Notes: generated from the sequence alone by a model not told the origin. A DNA stretch of 64,000 bases from Akkermansia muciniphila (GCF_018709685.1 NZ_JABDHQ010000002.1:230976-294975), one strand, 5' to 3'. Counted from the first letter of the stretch, positions 19,804 to 28,867 are shown. Made by a program: numbers and translations.

Positions 19804-20343
19804 ATGGCCTGCATCATCCTGGGCATCACCGGCTCCATTGCCGCGTACAAGGCGGCGGACATCGCTTCCGCCCTGGTTAAAGCCGGGCATGAGGTACACT
19901 GCGTCTGTACGGCCAAGGCCCTGGAATTCGTCACGGCCCTCACGCTGCACACCATCTCCCGCAACCCTGTTTTCTCCTCCTTTGAGGATGAAAAGGGAGA
20001 CTGGATTCCTCCCCACATCCGGCTCGCCCAGCGGGCGGACCTCCTGGTGGTGGCTCCCGCCACGGCAAACACCATGGCCAACTTCGCCCGCGGCTTCGCG
20101 CCGGACATGCTCAGTTCCCTTTACCTGGCCTGCCAGGCTCCCGTGCTCATCTGCCCGGCCATGAACGTCCACATGTGGGAACACACGGCCACGCAGCAGA
20201 ATGCGGCCATCCTGAAGCAGCGGAAAGGCCACCATATCCTGGGCCCCTGTGAGTCCGGCATTCTGGCCTGCGGCGCGGAAGGAGCGGGAAAACTGATGTC
20301 GGTGGACCGGATTGTTCAAGAAACGCTCTCCCTCCTGCCGTAA
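19804..20343 (+). CDS. coaC: Phosphopantothenoylcysteine decarboxylase (stand-alone)
   Basis: Flavoprotein (179 residues) that decarboxylates phosphopantothenoylcysteine to phosphopantetheine in CoA synthesis. Start is ATG 19804, giving MACIILGITGSIAAYK. The catalytic His71 is in PPHIRL, FMN-binding VVAPATANTMAN lies at 83-93, the substrate-clamp motif PAMNVHMW is at 118-125 and Cys156 sits in LACGAEGAG. In most bacteria this is fused to the synthetase (CoaBC); here it ends after the decarboxylase domain, and a separate synthetase is encoded at 28974. Confidence 0.92.
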   Translation: MACIILGITGSIAAYKAADIASALVKAGHEVHCVCTAKALEFVTALTLHTISRNPVFSSFEDEKGDWIPPHIRLAQRADLLVVAPATANTMANFARGFAPDMLSSLYLACQAPVLICPAMNVHMWEHTATQQNAAILKQRKGHHILGPCESGILACGAEGAGKLMSVDRIVQETLSLLP

Positions 20344-20409
20344 CGGCTGCGCAAAAATTACCTCCATGCCTGTTTATTGGTTTGCCCCGGGAGAAGTAAA
20401 TCTTCTATC

Positions 20410-20994
20410 ATGGACATTATGAAAATGCTCCTCTACTTCCTTGGGACTCTCATGCTCTGTTCCTGCGGGCCGGACAGATACCCCGTCAGCTTCCACATGG
20501 AGACGGGATCAACGGACAGCAAAAAATTCGCCTTCATGCATGACGGGCATTACTACAGCAAGGCCCCTTTCATCTCCCAGAAAGACATTGAATCCTATTA
20601 TTCCTTCCCAGCGCAGGACAATACCTACGGCATTGTGGTCAACGTCAAGAAGGGCCTTGAAAGCCGGGTGGAGGGAATGACGGCCCAGAACCTGGGCAGG
20701 CAAATTCTTCCCGTAGTCAACGGGCACACCATGCAGCCCCTGCGCCTTTACAACAAGCCCGTTACCTCCGGCAAGCTGGCCGTCATGGGCGGCTTCTCCC
20801 CGGCGGACCTGGCCGCCATGGCGGAATTCATCCCCCCGGCAGACCCCAAGAGGGAGGAACCCATCAACAAGCTGGCCCCCGTCACCAAGCCCCTTCTTCC
20901 CGCCAAGGACCCCACGCAGGAAAAGAAGGAAGTCAAGGAGCCTGAAGAACATAAGGACCGCACCGTGGTCAGCACCCGCCGGGGACGGATCTGA
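20410..20994 (+). CDS. Lipoprotein with SecD P1-head-like segment
   Basis: 194 residues from ATG 20410. The N-terminus ends in a lipobox, TLMLCSCGPD, so a lipid-anchored protein is likely. The centre (residues about 80-140, with the stretch VEGMTAQNLGRQILPVVNG followed by SGKLAVMGGFSPADLAAM) resembles the periplasmic P1 head of SecD, where a similar glycine-rich order occurs. The C-terminal 45 residues are Pro/Lys/Glu-rich and probably disordered. The likeness to SecD is by eye only; no export role is proven. It is followed after 15 bases by an M23 peptidase. Confidence 0.65.
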   Translation: MDIMKMLLYFLGTLMLCSCGPDRYPVSFHMETGSTDSKKFAFMHDGHYYSKAPFISQKDIESYYSFPAQDNTYGIVVNVKKGLESRVEGMTAQNLGRQILPVVNGHTMQPLRLYNKPVTSGKLAVMGGFSPADLAAMAEFIPPADPKREEPINKLAPVTKPLLPAKDPTQEKKEVKEPEEHKDRTVVSTRRGRI

Positions 20995-21009
20995 TCCAGC
21001 ACTCCCTGT

Positions 21010-22059
21010 ATGAGCATGCACGGCAAGTTCTTCCCTTTCCTGATCGGCATTCTCCTGCTCTCCTGGAGCATGCCATTCCTGATGGCGGATACCGTCGTGC
21101 GCTTCCCCACGGAAAACACGGCCCTGCTGGACAACCGCCCGCAGGACTTTTACATGTACGTGGACCGGAACTTTGAAGGGGTAAAATCACAGCCCTGGCA
21201 GGCGGGAGCCTACGGCTTCACCCGGACCCTCGTCAGAACCCAGGCCGGGCCCGTGGCGGTCAAATTCCATGAAGGCATTGACATCAAGCCTCTCAAACGG
21301 GATGCCTCCGGCACACCGCTGGACGATGTGCACCCCGTGGCCGGGGGAACCGTGGTCCACGCCTCCTCCAACCCCACGCACAGCAATTACGGCCGCTACG
21401 TGGTCATTGAACACCGTCCGGCGGACGGCCCGTTTTACAGCCTGTACGCCCATCTGGCGTCCGTCTCCTGCAAGGAAGGGGACCAGGTAGGAACGGGAAA
21501 CGTCATCGGCAGGCTGGGATACTCCGGGGTGGGCCTGAACAAAACACGTGCCCATGTGCATCTGGAACTCTGCCTCAAGCTCCAGGACGATTTTGAAACC
21601 TGGTATTCCAGCCTGAAACTGGGCACTCCCAACCGCCACGGCGCCTACAATGGCCTCAACCTGGCCGGGTTTGATCCGGCCCCCGTTCTCATCCAGTGCA
21701 AGGACGGTGCGGAATTCTCCCTCTCCCGCCACATCTCCAGCCTGCCCGTCCAGTACATCGTGCGCGTACCATCCACGGGAAGCCCGCCCAACCTTGTCAC
21801 ACGCTACCCCTTCATGTTGAAACCGGGCCCGGCCAACCCCCAATCCTGGGAAATCAGCTTTACGGGAACGGGAGTTCCCGTTTCCGTGACGCCTTCCAGC
21901 CAGCCATGCACGGAACCCACCGTCATCCGGGCCGTCCCGCACCCGTTCTCCCAACTGTACAGGACATGCAACCGCGTTTCCGGTTCCAGCAAGGAGCCGA
22001 AGCTGACCGCCTCCGGCAAACGCTACATCCGGCTCATCTTCATGGGGCCCGAACCGTAA
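21010..22059 (+). CDS. Secreted M23 (LytM) metallopeptidase
   Basis: 349 residues. A signal peptide covers about 1-26. The zinc ligands of the M23 fold are present: His87 and Asp91 in FHEGID, and His184 in HVHLEL, with the second catalytic His182. The glycine-strand segment is LYAHLASV. Such enzymes cut peptide cross-links in peptidoglycan or in secreted proteins. About 150 residues after the catalytic domain form an unrecognised beta-rich extension. It lies 8 bases before the TPR protein gene. Confidence 0.85.
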   Translation: MSMHGKFFPFLIGILLLSWSMPFLMADTVVRFPTENTALLDNRPQDFYMYVDRNFEGVKSQPWQAGAYGFTRTLVRTQAGPVAVKFHEGIDIKPLKRDASGTPLDDVHPVAGGTVVHASSNPTHSNYGRYVVIEHRPADGPFYSLYAHLASVSCKEGDQVGTGNVIGRLGYSGVGLNKTRAHVHLELCLKLQDDFETWYSSLKLGTPNRHGAYNGLNLAGFDPAPVLIQCKDGAEFSLSRHISSLPVQYIVRVPSTGSPPNLVTRYPFMLKPGPANPQSWEISFTGTGVPVSVTPSSQPCTEPTVIRAVPHPFSQLYRTCNRVSGSSKEPKLTASGKRYIRLIFMGPEP

Positions 22060-22066
22060 TCCTAAC

Positions 22067-24724
22067 ATGATGCCAACCTTTTCCAGCGCCTCCCGTTTTC
22101 TTCACGCCGTCCTCGCCTCCTGCACGGTCTTCCTGCTGTCCCCGGGCGCCGGAGCTGCGGCAACTCCCCCCCCTGCGCCTGCCCTTTCACCGGAACGCCA
22201 GGCCCTCCTGAAAAATAAAAAATACCAGCAGGGGCTGAAGGCCCTGGAAGACCGCCTCCCCCTGGAGGCCAGCAAGCATTTTCAGGAATGCCTGAATTCC
22301 AAAAGCCTCCCGGAAGCCCAGAAAGCCATCATCCGCCCCTTCCTGGCGGAAGCGCTCATCCGCGCCAATAAAACGGAAGAAGGGCTGAAAGCCTGGGAGG
22401 AACTGCCGGATTCTCCCATGAAAGCCTACTGGATGGCAACGGGCCTCTTCAACAAGGGCTCCTTCACGAAGGCCCTGGAAAAGCTCTCCGCCATTCCGGA
22501 AGACGATCCTCTTTTCATCTACAGTTTCCAGTTGAAAGCCCAGCTGGCGCGCCAGCTTCAGGACCGGCAGCTCCTGGTGGAAGCCCTCTCCCGGCTGGGA
22601 CAGGCGGATTCGGCCGCCATTTCCCGGACAGCGCAGGTTCTGCTGGCGGATACTCTGGTGAACACGGAACGCTACCCGGAAGCCTCCGCCATTCTGGAAA
22701 AGCTAAAGGCGGGAATGGAAGGCAGCGCGGCTAAAGACCTGCCCATGCGTTCGTACGCAGAGCTGGTGGAAGGCAAGCTGGCGGACAAACAGGGAAATCC
22801 GGAACAAGCCATGAAGATCTTTGCCTCCGTGATGGATAACAAGGCGTATCCGGAAAAAATCCGGGACCTTGGGCGCCTGGCCCTTGCCAGGGCGGAAATC
22901 ACCCGGGAGAAAAACAACCCGGAGCAGGCGGAAGAGGAAACGCGCGCCCAGCCCCAGGCAGAGGAAGCGCCGCACACGGCCGGAACGGCGGAGGAGCGCC
23001 TGCTGGCGTTCATTGGCGGCAAATCGGAATCCTCCCTGCTGATGGACGCCTTCAATATACTGCTGGAGGAGGGCACCTTCCGCACCAATCCCCAGGCGCT
23101 GGAAAAACTCACCGGCTGGGTAAATGCGCGGGACGCCGCGCGCCAGCCGGCCGCCATGTACGCCATGGGCAGCCTGCTTCTGGCAAAGGATGACCTGTCC
23201 GGAGCCGTGAAGATTGCGGAGGATGGCCTTTCCAAATACCCACAGAGCCTTCCCGTCCAGACTCTTTGCCTGAATACCATCACGGCCCTGCTGGGCAATA
23301 ACCGCGTGGAGGATGCGGAACGCCTCATTTCCAAATATCCGGGCACCGCCCCGGACCTTGTCTTCCAGCAGGGCACCCTGGCCTTCCGCAAGGGGGACTA
23401 CCAGCTCGCGCAGAGCCTGTTCCATGAAGCGGCCCGCCGCGCCCCGGAAAAGACGGCGGAGAACGCCCTGTTTAATGAAAACCTGGCGGCGCTGAATGCC
23501 AATGACGCCGCGGGGGCCGCCGCGCTGGCCAAGGAAGCCGCCGGCTCCGCACGGCTCCGGGAGCACATCCTCTTTGAACAGGCCCATTACGCCGCCAAAA
23601 GAATGGCTCCCCAGGCGCCCGAACTGCTGGCCCGCTTCGTGGCCCTGGCGGAAGATCCGGCCCTGAAAACCCAGGCCCGGCTGGACCAGGCGGAGGTGGC
23701 CCTGAACCTCAATCCTCCGGACCTGGAAACCGTGCAGGCCCTTCTTCCCTTACTGGAAAAGGAACAGCTCACGCCGGACCAGACCATGCAGCTTGCACGG
23801 CTGAAAATCCTGGAAGCGGAAAACCGGCAGGAATGGGCCAGCGCCATCCAGGCCTGCCGCCAGGCCATTTCCCTGGATGCGGAAGGCAAACAGGCAGACC
23901 TGCTTTATCTCAAGCTGGGGGAACTCCTGTATAAAAACGGGGACTTCCATGAAGCCCAGCTTGTCCTCCAGCCCTTCCCCTCCAAGTACCCGGACAGCCC
24001 TCTGCAAGCCGCCGCCCTTTTCCTGGCCGGGAAAGCCGCCCAGCAGAGCAATACCGGGAACACGCTTCAAGCGGCCCTGAATATTTTCAAAACCCTGGGG
24101 GAAGGGGACACCCCGTTCGCCCAGCCGGCCAGAATAGAAGAAGCCTCCGTCCTGCTGCGCATGGGAAAGGCGGACCAGAGCATCGCCACCCTGGAAAACC
24201 TGCTTTCCACTCCGCTCCCGCGGTACATGCGCCTGCTGGCCCTCTCCATCCAGGCGGACGCATGGGTGACGAAGGAGGACACCAACTCGGACACCCTCCG
24301 CAAGGCCATCAACCTGTGCACGGAAATCCTGGACACCCCCAATCTGGGCCTGGCCTGGAAATTCAAGGCCCTTACCCAGCGCGCCCAGTTCCATGAACGG
24401 ATGAACGAGCAGAAAAAGGCGCTGGATGACTACGCCTCCATCCTGGCCCACACGCCCAGCGGCAGCTCCGCCAACAAACGCCGGGACTGGCACTGGTTCT
24501 ACAATGCCGGCTTCGCCTCCATCCGCCTGATGGGCCAGCTCCAGGACTGGGACGGCGCGCTGGCGCTGGCTAAAAAACTGGCGCAGACGTCCGGCCCCCG
24601 GGCCAGGGAGGCGGCGGCTTATGCGCGCCGCATCCAGTTGGAACACTTCATCTGGCAGGATGATCCGGAAAAAGACGCCCCGGAAGCCGTCAAGCCGGAA
24701 ACGCCGGAGCAAACAGGCAGGTAA
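22067..24724 (+). CDS. Secreted TPR-repeat protein
   Basis: 885 residues, with a signal peptide to about residue 34. The chain is built of many helical pairs of the TPR/Sel1 kind (for example QQGLKALEDRLPLEASKHF, LYKNGDFHEAQLVLQPF, ALDDYASILAHTPSGSSANK). No catalytic motif is visible, so a scaffold or binding role in the periplasm or on the outer membrane is likely. It is 18 bases before the Nudix-PPK2 gene and 8 after the M23 gene; the run 20410-26086 may be one transcript. Confidence 0.8.
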   Translation: MMPTFSSASRFLHAVLASCTVFLLSPGAGAAATPPPAPALSPERQALLKNKKYQQGLKALEDRLPLEASKHFQECLNSKSLPEAQKAIIRPFLAEALIRANKTEEGLKAWEELPDSPMKAYWMATGLFNKGSFTKALEKLSAIPEDDPLFIYSFQLKAQLARQLQDRQLLVEALSRLGQADSAAISRTAQVLLADTLVNTERYPEASAILEKLKAGMEGSAAKDLPMRSYAELVEGKLADKQGNPEQAMKIFASVMDNKAYPEKIRDLGRLALARAEITREKNNPEQAEEETRAQPQAEEAPHTAGTAEERLLAFIGGKSESSLLMDAFNILLEEGTFRTNPQALEKLTGWVNARDAARQPAAMYAMGSLLLAKDDLSGAVKIAEDGLSKYPQSLPVQTLCLNTITALLGNNRVEDAERLISKYPGTAPDLVFQQGTLAFRKGDYQLAQSLFHEAARRAPEKTAENALFNENLAALNANDAAGAAALAKEAAGSARLREHILFEQAHYAAKRMAPQAPELLARFVALAEDPALKTQARLDQAEVALNLNPPDLETVQALLPLLEKEQLTPDQTMQLARLKILEAENRQEWASAIQACRQAISLDAEGKQADLLYLKLGELLYKNGDFHEAQLVLQPFPSKYPDSPLQAAALFLAGKAAQQSNTGNTLQAALNIFKTLGEGDTPFAQPARIEEASVLLRMGKADQSIATLENLLSTPLPRYMRLLALSIQADAWVTKEDTNSDTLRKAINLCTEILDTPNLGLAWKFKALTQRAQFHERMNEQKKALDDYASILAHTPSGSSANKRRDWHWFYNAGFASIRLMGQLQDWDGALALAKKLAQTSGPRAREAAAYARRIQLEHFIWQDDPEKDAPEAVKPETPEQTGR

Positions 24725-24742
24725 GCCGCTTTCCCTCCCGCC

Positions 24743-26086
24743 ATGGACACTCCCCCCACAGACAAAACCTGGAGAATCAACGCCGCCGCCATCATCATGG
24801 ACACGGACGGCTACGTACTGCTGGGCAAGGACAGCGGCCGCAACCCATACTGGCATTTCCCGCAGGGGGGCGTCATTAAAAATGAAAGTATTGAACACGC
24901 CCTGGCCAGGGAGGTATGGGAGGAAGTGGGCCTGCGCCCCTCTGACTACACCATCGTGAGCAGCCTCTCCGGACTGCGTTACAAATACCCGTCCAGCAAC
25001 CGGAAAGTCACGCGCTGGGTCGGCCAGGAACAAACCTACTTCCTCGTGCGCTGCAAGACCCGCCGCCCCAAGACGGACCTGCACCGCAGCCCTGAATTTT
25101 CCAAAACGAAATGGATTCCGCTCCAGAATATCAAGCTGGAGATGTTCCCCAAATTCAAAAGGAAAGTCATCAAGGGCGCCCTTGAACAATTCTTCGGCCT
25201 GGATCCGTCAGCCAAACCCTCCGCCGTGAAAACATCTTCCCCAGCCTCTACCGCCTCTCCAACATTAACTTCGCATACAATGAACCGTTACCTGGTGCCT
25301 CCGGGCAAAAAACTGCGTTTAAAGGATTACTCCCCGGATGACAAATCTCTCTTCTCCGGAACCAAGGAGGAATCCCTGATCGAATTCGACAAGCTGAGGG
25401 AGGAATTGCAGGAATTGCAGAAAAAACTCTTTGCCCAGCACAAGCACAGGGTCCTGCTTATCCTCCAGGCCATGGACGCGGGCGGCAAGGACGGCTGCGT
25501 CAAGCACGTCTTTTCCCGTGTGGACCCGCAGGGGCTGCACGTAGTCCCGTTCAAAAAACCCACCATGGAAGAACTGGACCATGACTTCCTGTGGCGCGTG
25601 CACAAGGAGGTGCCGTCCAAGGGGCAGATCGCCGTCTTCAACCGCTCCCATTACGAAGACATCATCGCCGTGCGCGTGAAAAAGATCTTTCCGGACCCCG
25701 TCTGGAAGCGCCGCTACAAGCACGTTCTGGATTTTGAATCCATGCTCGCGGAAGAAGGCACCGTCATCATTAAACTGTTCCTGAATATCTCCAAGGCGGA
25801 ACAGAAAAGAAGACTGGAATCCAGGCTCCAGGACCCGGATAAACTTTGGAAGTTCTGCATGGACGACCTGGATGACCGGAACCGCTGGGAAGAATTCCAG
25901 ACGGCCTACCAGGATCTCATTGAAAAAACGTCCACTCCGGACGCTCCCTGGTACATCATCCCGGCAGACCGGAAATGGTACCGGAACCTCGTCGTCGCCC
26001 GCCTGATGGTGGAAAAACTCCGCCATCTCCAGCTCACGTTCCCTACTCCCAACTTCGATCCGGCCTCCATCACCATTCCCGATTGA
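24743..26086 (+). CDS. Nudix hydrolase (RppH-like) fused to polyphosphate kinase 2
   Basis: One 447-residue chain with two domains. Residues 10-150 are a Nudix domain of the RppH/Ap4A-hydrolase type, with a complete Nudix box from Gly42 to Leu64 (REVWEEVG). A low-complexity linker (about 155-180) follows. Residues 181-447 are a PPK2 domain with Walker A-type AMDAGGKDG at 243-251 and FNRSHYED, and a WYIIPADRKWYRN ending. An in-frame ATG at 25280 (residue 180) could start the PPK2 part alone. The pairing suggests linked handling of nucleotide or capped RNA pyrophosphates and polyphosphate. Confidence 0.88.
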   Translation: MDTPPTDKTWRINAAAIIMDTDGYVLLGKDSGRNPYWHFPQGGVIKNESIEHALAREVWEEVGLRPSDYTIVSSLSGLRYKYPSSNRKVTRWVGQEQTYFLVRCKTRRPKTDLHRSPEFSKTKWIPLQNIKLEMFPKFKRKVIKGALEQFFGLDPSAKPSAVKTSSPASTASPTLTSHTMNRYLVPPGKKLRLKDYSPDDKSLFSGTKEESLIEFDKLREELQELQKKLFAQHKHRVLLILQAMDAGGKDGCVKHVFSRVDPQGLHVVPFKKPTMEELDHDFLWRVHKEVPSKGQIAVFNRSHYEDIIAVRVKKIFPDPVWKRRYKHVLDFESMLAEEGTVIIKLFLNISKAEQKRRLESRLQDPDKLWKFCMDDLDDRNRWEEFQTAYQDLIEKTSTPDAPWYIIPADRKWYRNLVVARLMVEKLRHLQLTFPTPNFDPASITIPD

Positions 26087-26203
26087 TAAACTCTGTCATA
26101 CCGATAACTAGTTTGTGCATCATAAAATTATTTTTGTACATTTCTCGGTATTCAATTGTCCCATCATTACAAAATCGGCATTATTCACAATAACAATCAA
26201 AAC

Positions 26204-26216
26204 TTAGAATTTCTAA
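26204..26216 (+). repeat. Perfect palindrome upstream of deoR-type gene
   Basis: TTAGAA and TTCTAA around a single T, 86 bases before the regulator ATG at 26302. A related arm recurs: TTCTAAC (26211-26217) pairs with GTTAGAA (26242-26248), and another perfect palindrome (ACACAT at 26258-26263, ATGTGT at 26267-26272) lies just downstream. Clustered symmetry in an AT-rich leader fits regulator binding. Confidence 0.5.
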
Positions 26217-26219
26217 CGC

Positions 26220-26248
26220 TTGACTGATATAGTGAAAAATTGTTAGAA
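26220..26248 (+). promoter_or_regulatory. Possible promoter of the DeoR-type regulator
   Basis: TTGACT (26220-26225) and TTAGAA (26243-26248) are 17 bases apart. The candidate -10 box overlaps an arm of the inverted repeat described at 26204-26272, so repression by the downstream regulator itself is plausible. The leader before ATG 26302 would be about 46 bases. Confidence 0.4.
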
Positions 26249-26301
26249 AACGACTTAACACATAGAATGTGTAAATATTCTACATAGAAAAACAGAACGC
26301 A

Positions 26302-27051
26302 ATGTATTTAGCATCCCAACGTAAAGAGTTCATTCTGAAAACCCTGGCCGAGCATGGAGCCGCAAGAACTATCGCCTTGGCCAAACAGATGAAGGTCACG
26401 GACGAAACCGTCCGCAATGATTTAATCAACCTTGAAAAACGCGGCTTTCTCAAGCGTGTCCACGGCGGCGCCCTGGCGCTTACCCATAAGTCCCTCCATG
26501 AAGACATAGTCACTCAGGACGATGTTTCCATAAGAATTGCAAAAAAAGCGGTACAGAACATCCCCGCTTCCGTGGTCATGTTCATTGACAGCAGCACCAT
26601 GGGCTACCAGATCTGCAACCATATCAATTCCCGGGATACGCATGTGGTTTCCAACAACCCCACGCTGCTGACCCGGCTTGAAGGCATTCCGAACCTGAGC
26701 TTCTACTGCACAGGCGGACGGTTTGACCGCGAAGCCCTGGTCTATGTGGGACAGGAAGCCGCCAAGGCCGCCGGTTCCCTGAGCATTGACATGGTCGTGC
26801 TGACGCCGGACTGCTACTCCCCCAAGCATGGAGCCGGATACAAGAACATGCTGCAATCCGAATTCATCAAGAGCGTCATCCCTCCGGATGCCAAGGTGAT
26901 CATCGCTACGCCTTCCACCAGCGTGGCGAACAACCCGGCATTCTATACCGTTGCGCCCTCCCAGATTTCCATGCTCATCACTGATGAAGCCCTTTCTCCT
27001 GAAATGGCTGACCAGATTGAGAAGAGCGGCGTCAAGGTGGAACTTGCCTGA
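26302..27051 (+). CDS. DeoR-family transcriptional regulator
   Basis: 249 residues. The N-terminal winged helix (about 1-60) has the DeoR signature RTIALAKQMKVTDETVRNDL and KRVHGGAL. The C-terminal part is the sugar-phosphate-binding DeoRC fold, with IDSSTMGYQI, SNNPTLLTRL, GGRFDREALVYVG and ITDEAL near the end. Such regulators usually sense a phosphorylated sugar. No sugar operon is adjacent: it is followed by a strong terminator and a convergent gene, so its targets are elsewhere and autoregulation is likely (palindromes upstream). Confidence 0.9.
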   Translation: MYLASQRKEFILKTLAEHGAARTIALAKQMKVTDETVRNDLINLEKRGFLKRVHGGALALTHKSLHEDIVTQDDVSIRIAKKAVQNIPASVVMFIDSSTMGYQICNHINSRDTHVVSNNPTLLTRLEGIPNLSFYCTGGRFDREALVYVGQEAAKAAGSLSIDMVVLTPDCYSPKHGAGYKNMLQSEFIKSVIPPDAKVIIATPSTSVANNPAFYTVAPSQISMLITDEALSPEMADQIEKSGVKVELA

Positions 27052-27070
27052 CGCTTATCTGCTTCACCGG

Positions 27071-27102
27071 GGCGGAGGTTCACTGGAACCTCCGCCTTTT
27101 TT
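27071..27102 (+). terminator. Terminator after the DeoR-type gene
   Basis: A perfect 11-bp stem (27071-27081 with 27086-27096) with a four-base loop and six T residues. It is also close to the convergent GNAT gene end. Confidence 0.93.
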
Positions 27103-27106
27103 GTTT

Positions 27107-27553
27107 CTATTGATTACTTTCTCTTTTCCATTCCATCCGGTACTCCCGGCTTCCTGTCAGCTCATCATCCCTGGAGCCGATCTCCACAAAGCCGCTGCGT
27201 TCATAGAACGCGCGGGCACGGGGATTTTCCTCATATACTCCCACCGTCAGCATTCCCTTGCTGTGCTCTTTCACCCAGTCCAGCAGCGCCGTGCCTATTC
27301 CCTCACACTGGCGCTCCGGAGCCACAAACAGGGCGGCCAGCTCCCCTTCCCCCACCAGGCAGGCAAATCCGGCCACGCCTCCTCCGTCCCGGCATACCCA
27401 CGTGCGCGCCCTGGGCAGGTACACCTGTTTCATCTCCTCCACCAGGCCGCACCAGAACCCCACCCCTGCAAAAGCATGGGCTTGCTCGGACGCTTTCATC
27501 CAAATATTCAGGACCTCCGTTTCATCCTTGCTCTGGTAATGTTCTATCTTCAT
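27107..27553 (-). CDS. GNAT-family N-acetyltransferase
   Basis: 148 residues from ATG 27553 (MKIEHYQSKDET). GNAT motif A is visible as LAALFVAPERQCEGIGTALLDWV, the acetyl-CoA pyrophosphate loop, and the C-terminal part has NPRARAFYERSGFVEIG. The substrate is unknown; the sequence is in the broad group of YjaB-like enzymes. It is convergent with the DeoR-type gene and its stop lies five bases beyond the terminator's T-run. Confidence 0.82.
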   Translation of the reverse strand: MKIEHYQSKDETEVLNIWMKASEQAHAFAGVGFWCGLVEEMKQVYLPRARTWVCRDGGGVAGFACLVGEGELAALFVAPERQCEGIGTALLDWVKEHSKGMLTVGVYEENPRARAFYERSGFVEIGSRDDELTGSREYRMEWKRESNQ

Positions 27554-27636
27554 ACATTTTAAACAGGTGCGCTGCACATTCCTTCGCAGTTTGTACAGGC
27601 TAACAAAAGAACCCTACAGATTCAAGAAGGAAAATA

Positions 27637-27705
27637 CTGTCTCCGGACAGAAAAAGAGCCCATGCGGAGCCCCCCGTTCCAGCCGAACGCCCCTTCCGGA
27701 GACAG
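27637..27705 (-). repeat. Long-range inverted repeat with inner hairpin
   Basis: Perfect 11-bp arms (27637-27647 and 27695-27705) enclose 47 bases that themselves contain a small hairpin (CGTTC at 27675-27679, GAACG at 27685-27689). On the minus strand it begins 8 bases after the cysteine desulfurase stop and contains a run of five T, so it may form a complex terminator or a 3' UTR structure. Confidence 0.5.
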
Positions 27706-27712
27706 GTACGCA

Positions 27713-28867
27713 TTACGGCTTGTAAACAAGCACCGGGCCCGTCCGGGAAGACTGCACGCCGCGCACCTTCCGGACGGCGGAGGCCACCAGAGCCGCCGCC
27801 TGCGCCACTTCCTCCTCCGTGGTCATGAAGGACAGGGAAAAACGCAGGGAGGAGCGTACCGCCGCGTCAGAAAGCCCCATGGCCGTCAGGACGTGGGACG
27901 GCATGGGCTGGAGGGTGTGACAGGCGGACCCCGCGGAACAGAGCAGCCCGGCAGGCTCCAGCAAGAGCATCAGCGCTTCCGCCGTACAGCCGTCAAATGC
28001 CAGATTGGAGGTATTCGGGATGCGCTCCATCCCGCCGGAGTGCACGGTCACGCCGGGAATCTCCGCCTTCAGGCGGGATTCAAAGGAATCCCGCATCCGG
28101 GCCAGACGCCCGGCGTCCGCCTCCAAATGCCGCAACGCCACGCGCGCCGCCGCGCCAAAGCCGATGATCCCCGGAACATTCTCCGTCCCCGACCTTACGC
28201 CGTGCTCCTGTCCCCCGCCAAACAGGGAGGGAGCCAGCGGAGAGCCGGAACGCCTGTACAGGCAGCCCGCCCCCTTGGGGCCATGAAACTTGTGAGCGGA
28301 GACGGAGGCGTAATCCACCTCCATCCCGTGCAGGTTCACGGGAATTTTCCCCACGCACTGCACCATGTCCAGATGCACGGGAACAGCATGCCGCCGTGCT
28401 GCGGAGCACAGGGCCGCCGCATCCTGCAATGCGCCCGTTTCGTTATTGGCCCAGGCAAAGGAGACCCCGGCCGCACCATCCGCGCAAACGGCCTCCCACT
28501 CCTCCGGAACGGCGCGGCCTTCCCGGTCTACGGGGCAAACACGGCCATGGCCCAGCGCCAGAGCCGTTTTCAGGGAAGCGTCATGGTCCGTAGAAAGCAC
28601 GCCTATGCCCCGGCCCCGCTCCCCGGCCATCTGGCGGAAGGCCGCATTGGTGGCCTCCGTGCCGCCGGAGGTGAACACGATTTCCGAGGGAAACGCCCCC
28701 AGGAGGGCGGCCACGTCCGCACGGGCCTCTTCCACCGCCTCACGCACCAGCCTGGCGCAGCCGTAACCGGCGGAAGGGTTAAAAAACCGTTCCTTTAAAA
28801 ACGGCTCCATGGCCGCGTAAACCTCCGGGTCCAGCGGAGTGGTGGCGTTGTTGTCCCAGTAAATCAC
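27713..28867 (-). CDS. Cysteine desulfurase (NifS/IscS-like)
   Basis: 384 residues from GTG 28867, which gives MIYWDNNATTPLD, the family's usual beginning; a TTG at 28903 would add 12. PLP enzyme that moves sulfur from cysteine to a catalytic Cys persulfide for Fe-S clusters or thio-modified tRNA. The PLP lysine is about Lys193 in SAHKFHGPKG, and the persulfide Cys is about Cys316 in LLCSAGSACHT. This resembles group I (NifS/IscS) rather than SufS. The suf operon at 41738 has no desulfurase, so this enzyme could feed it, although a SufS elsewhere is possible. Confidence 0.88.
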   Translation of the reverse strand: MIYWDNNATTPLDPEVYAAMEPFLKERFFNPSAGYGCARLVREAVEEARADVAALLGAFPSEIVFTSGGTEATNAAFRQMAGERGRGIGVLSTDHDASLKTALALGHGRVCPVDREGRAVPEEWEAVCADGAAGVSFAWANNETGALQDAAALCSAARRHAVPVHLDMVQCVGKIPVNLHGMEVDYASVSAHKFHGPKGAGCLYRRSGSPLAPSLFGGGQEHGVRSGTENVPGIIGFGAAARVALRHLEADAGRLARMRDSFESRLKAEIPGVTVHSGGMERIPNTSNLAFDGCTAEALMLLLEPAGLLCSAGSACHTLQPMPSHVLTAMGLSDAAVRSSLRFSLSFMTTEEEVAQAAALVASAVRKVRGVQSSRTGPVLVYKP

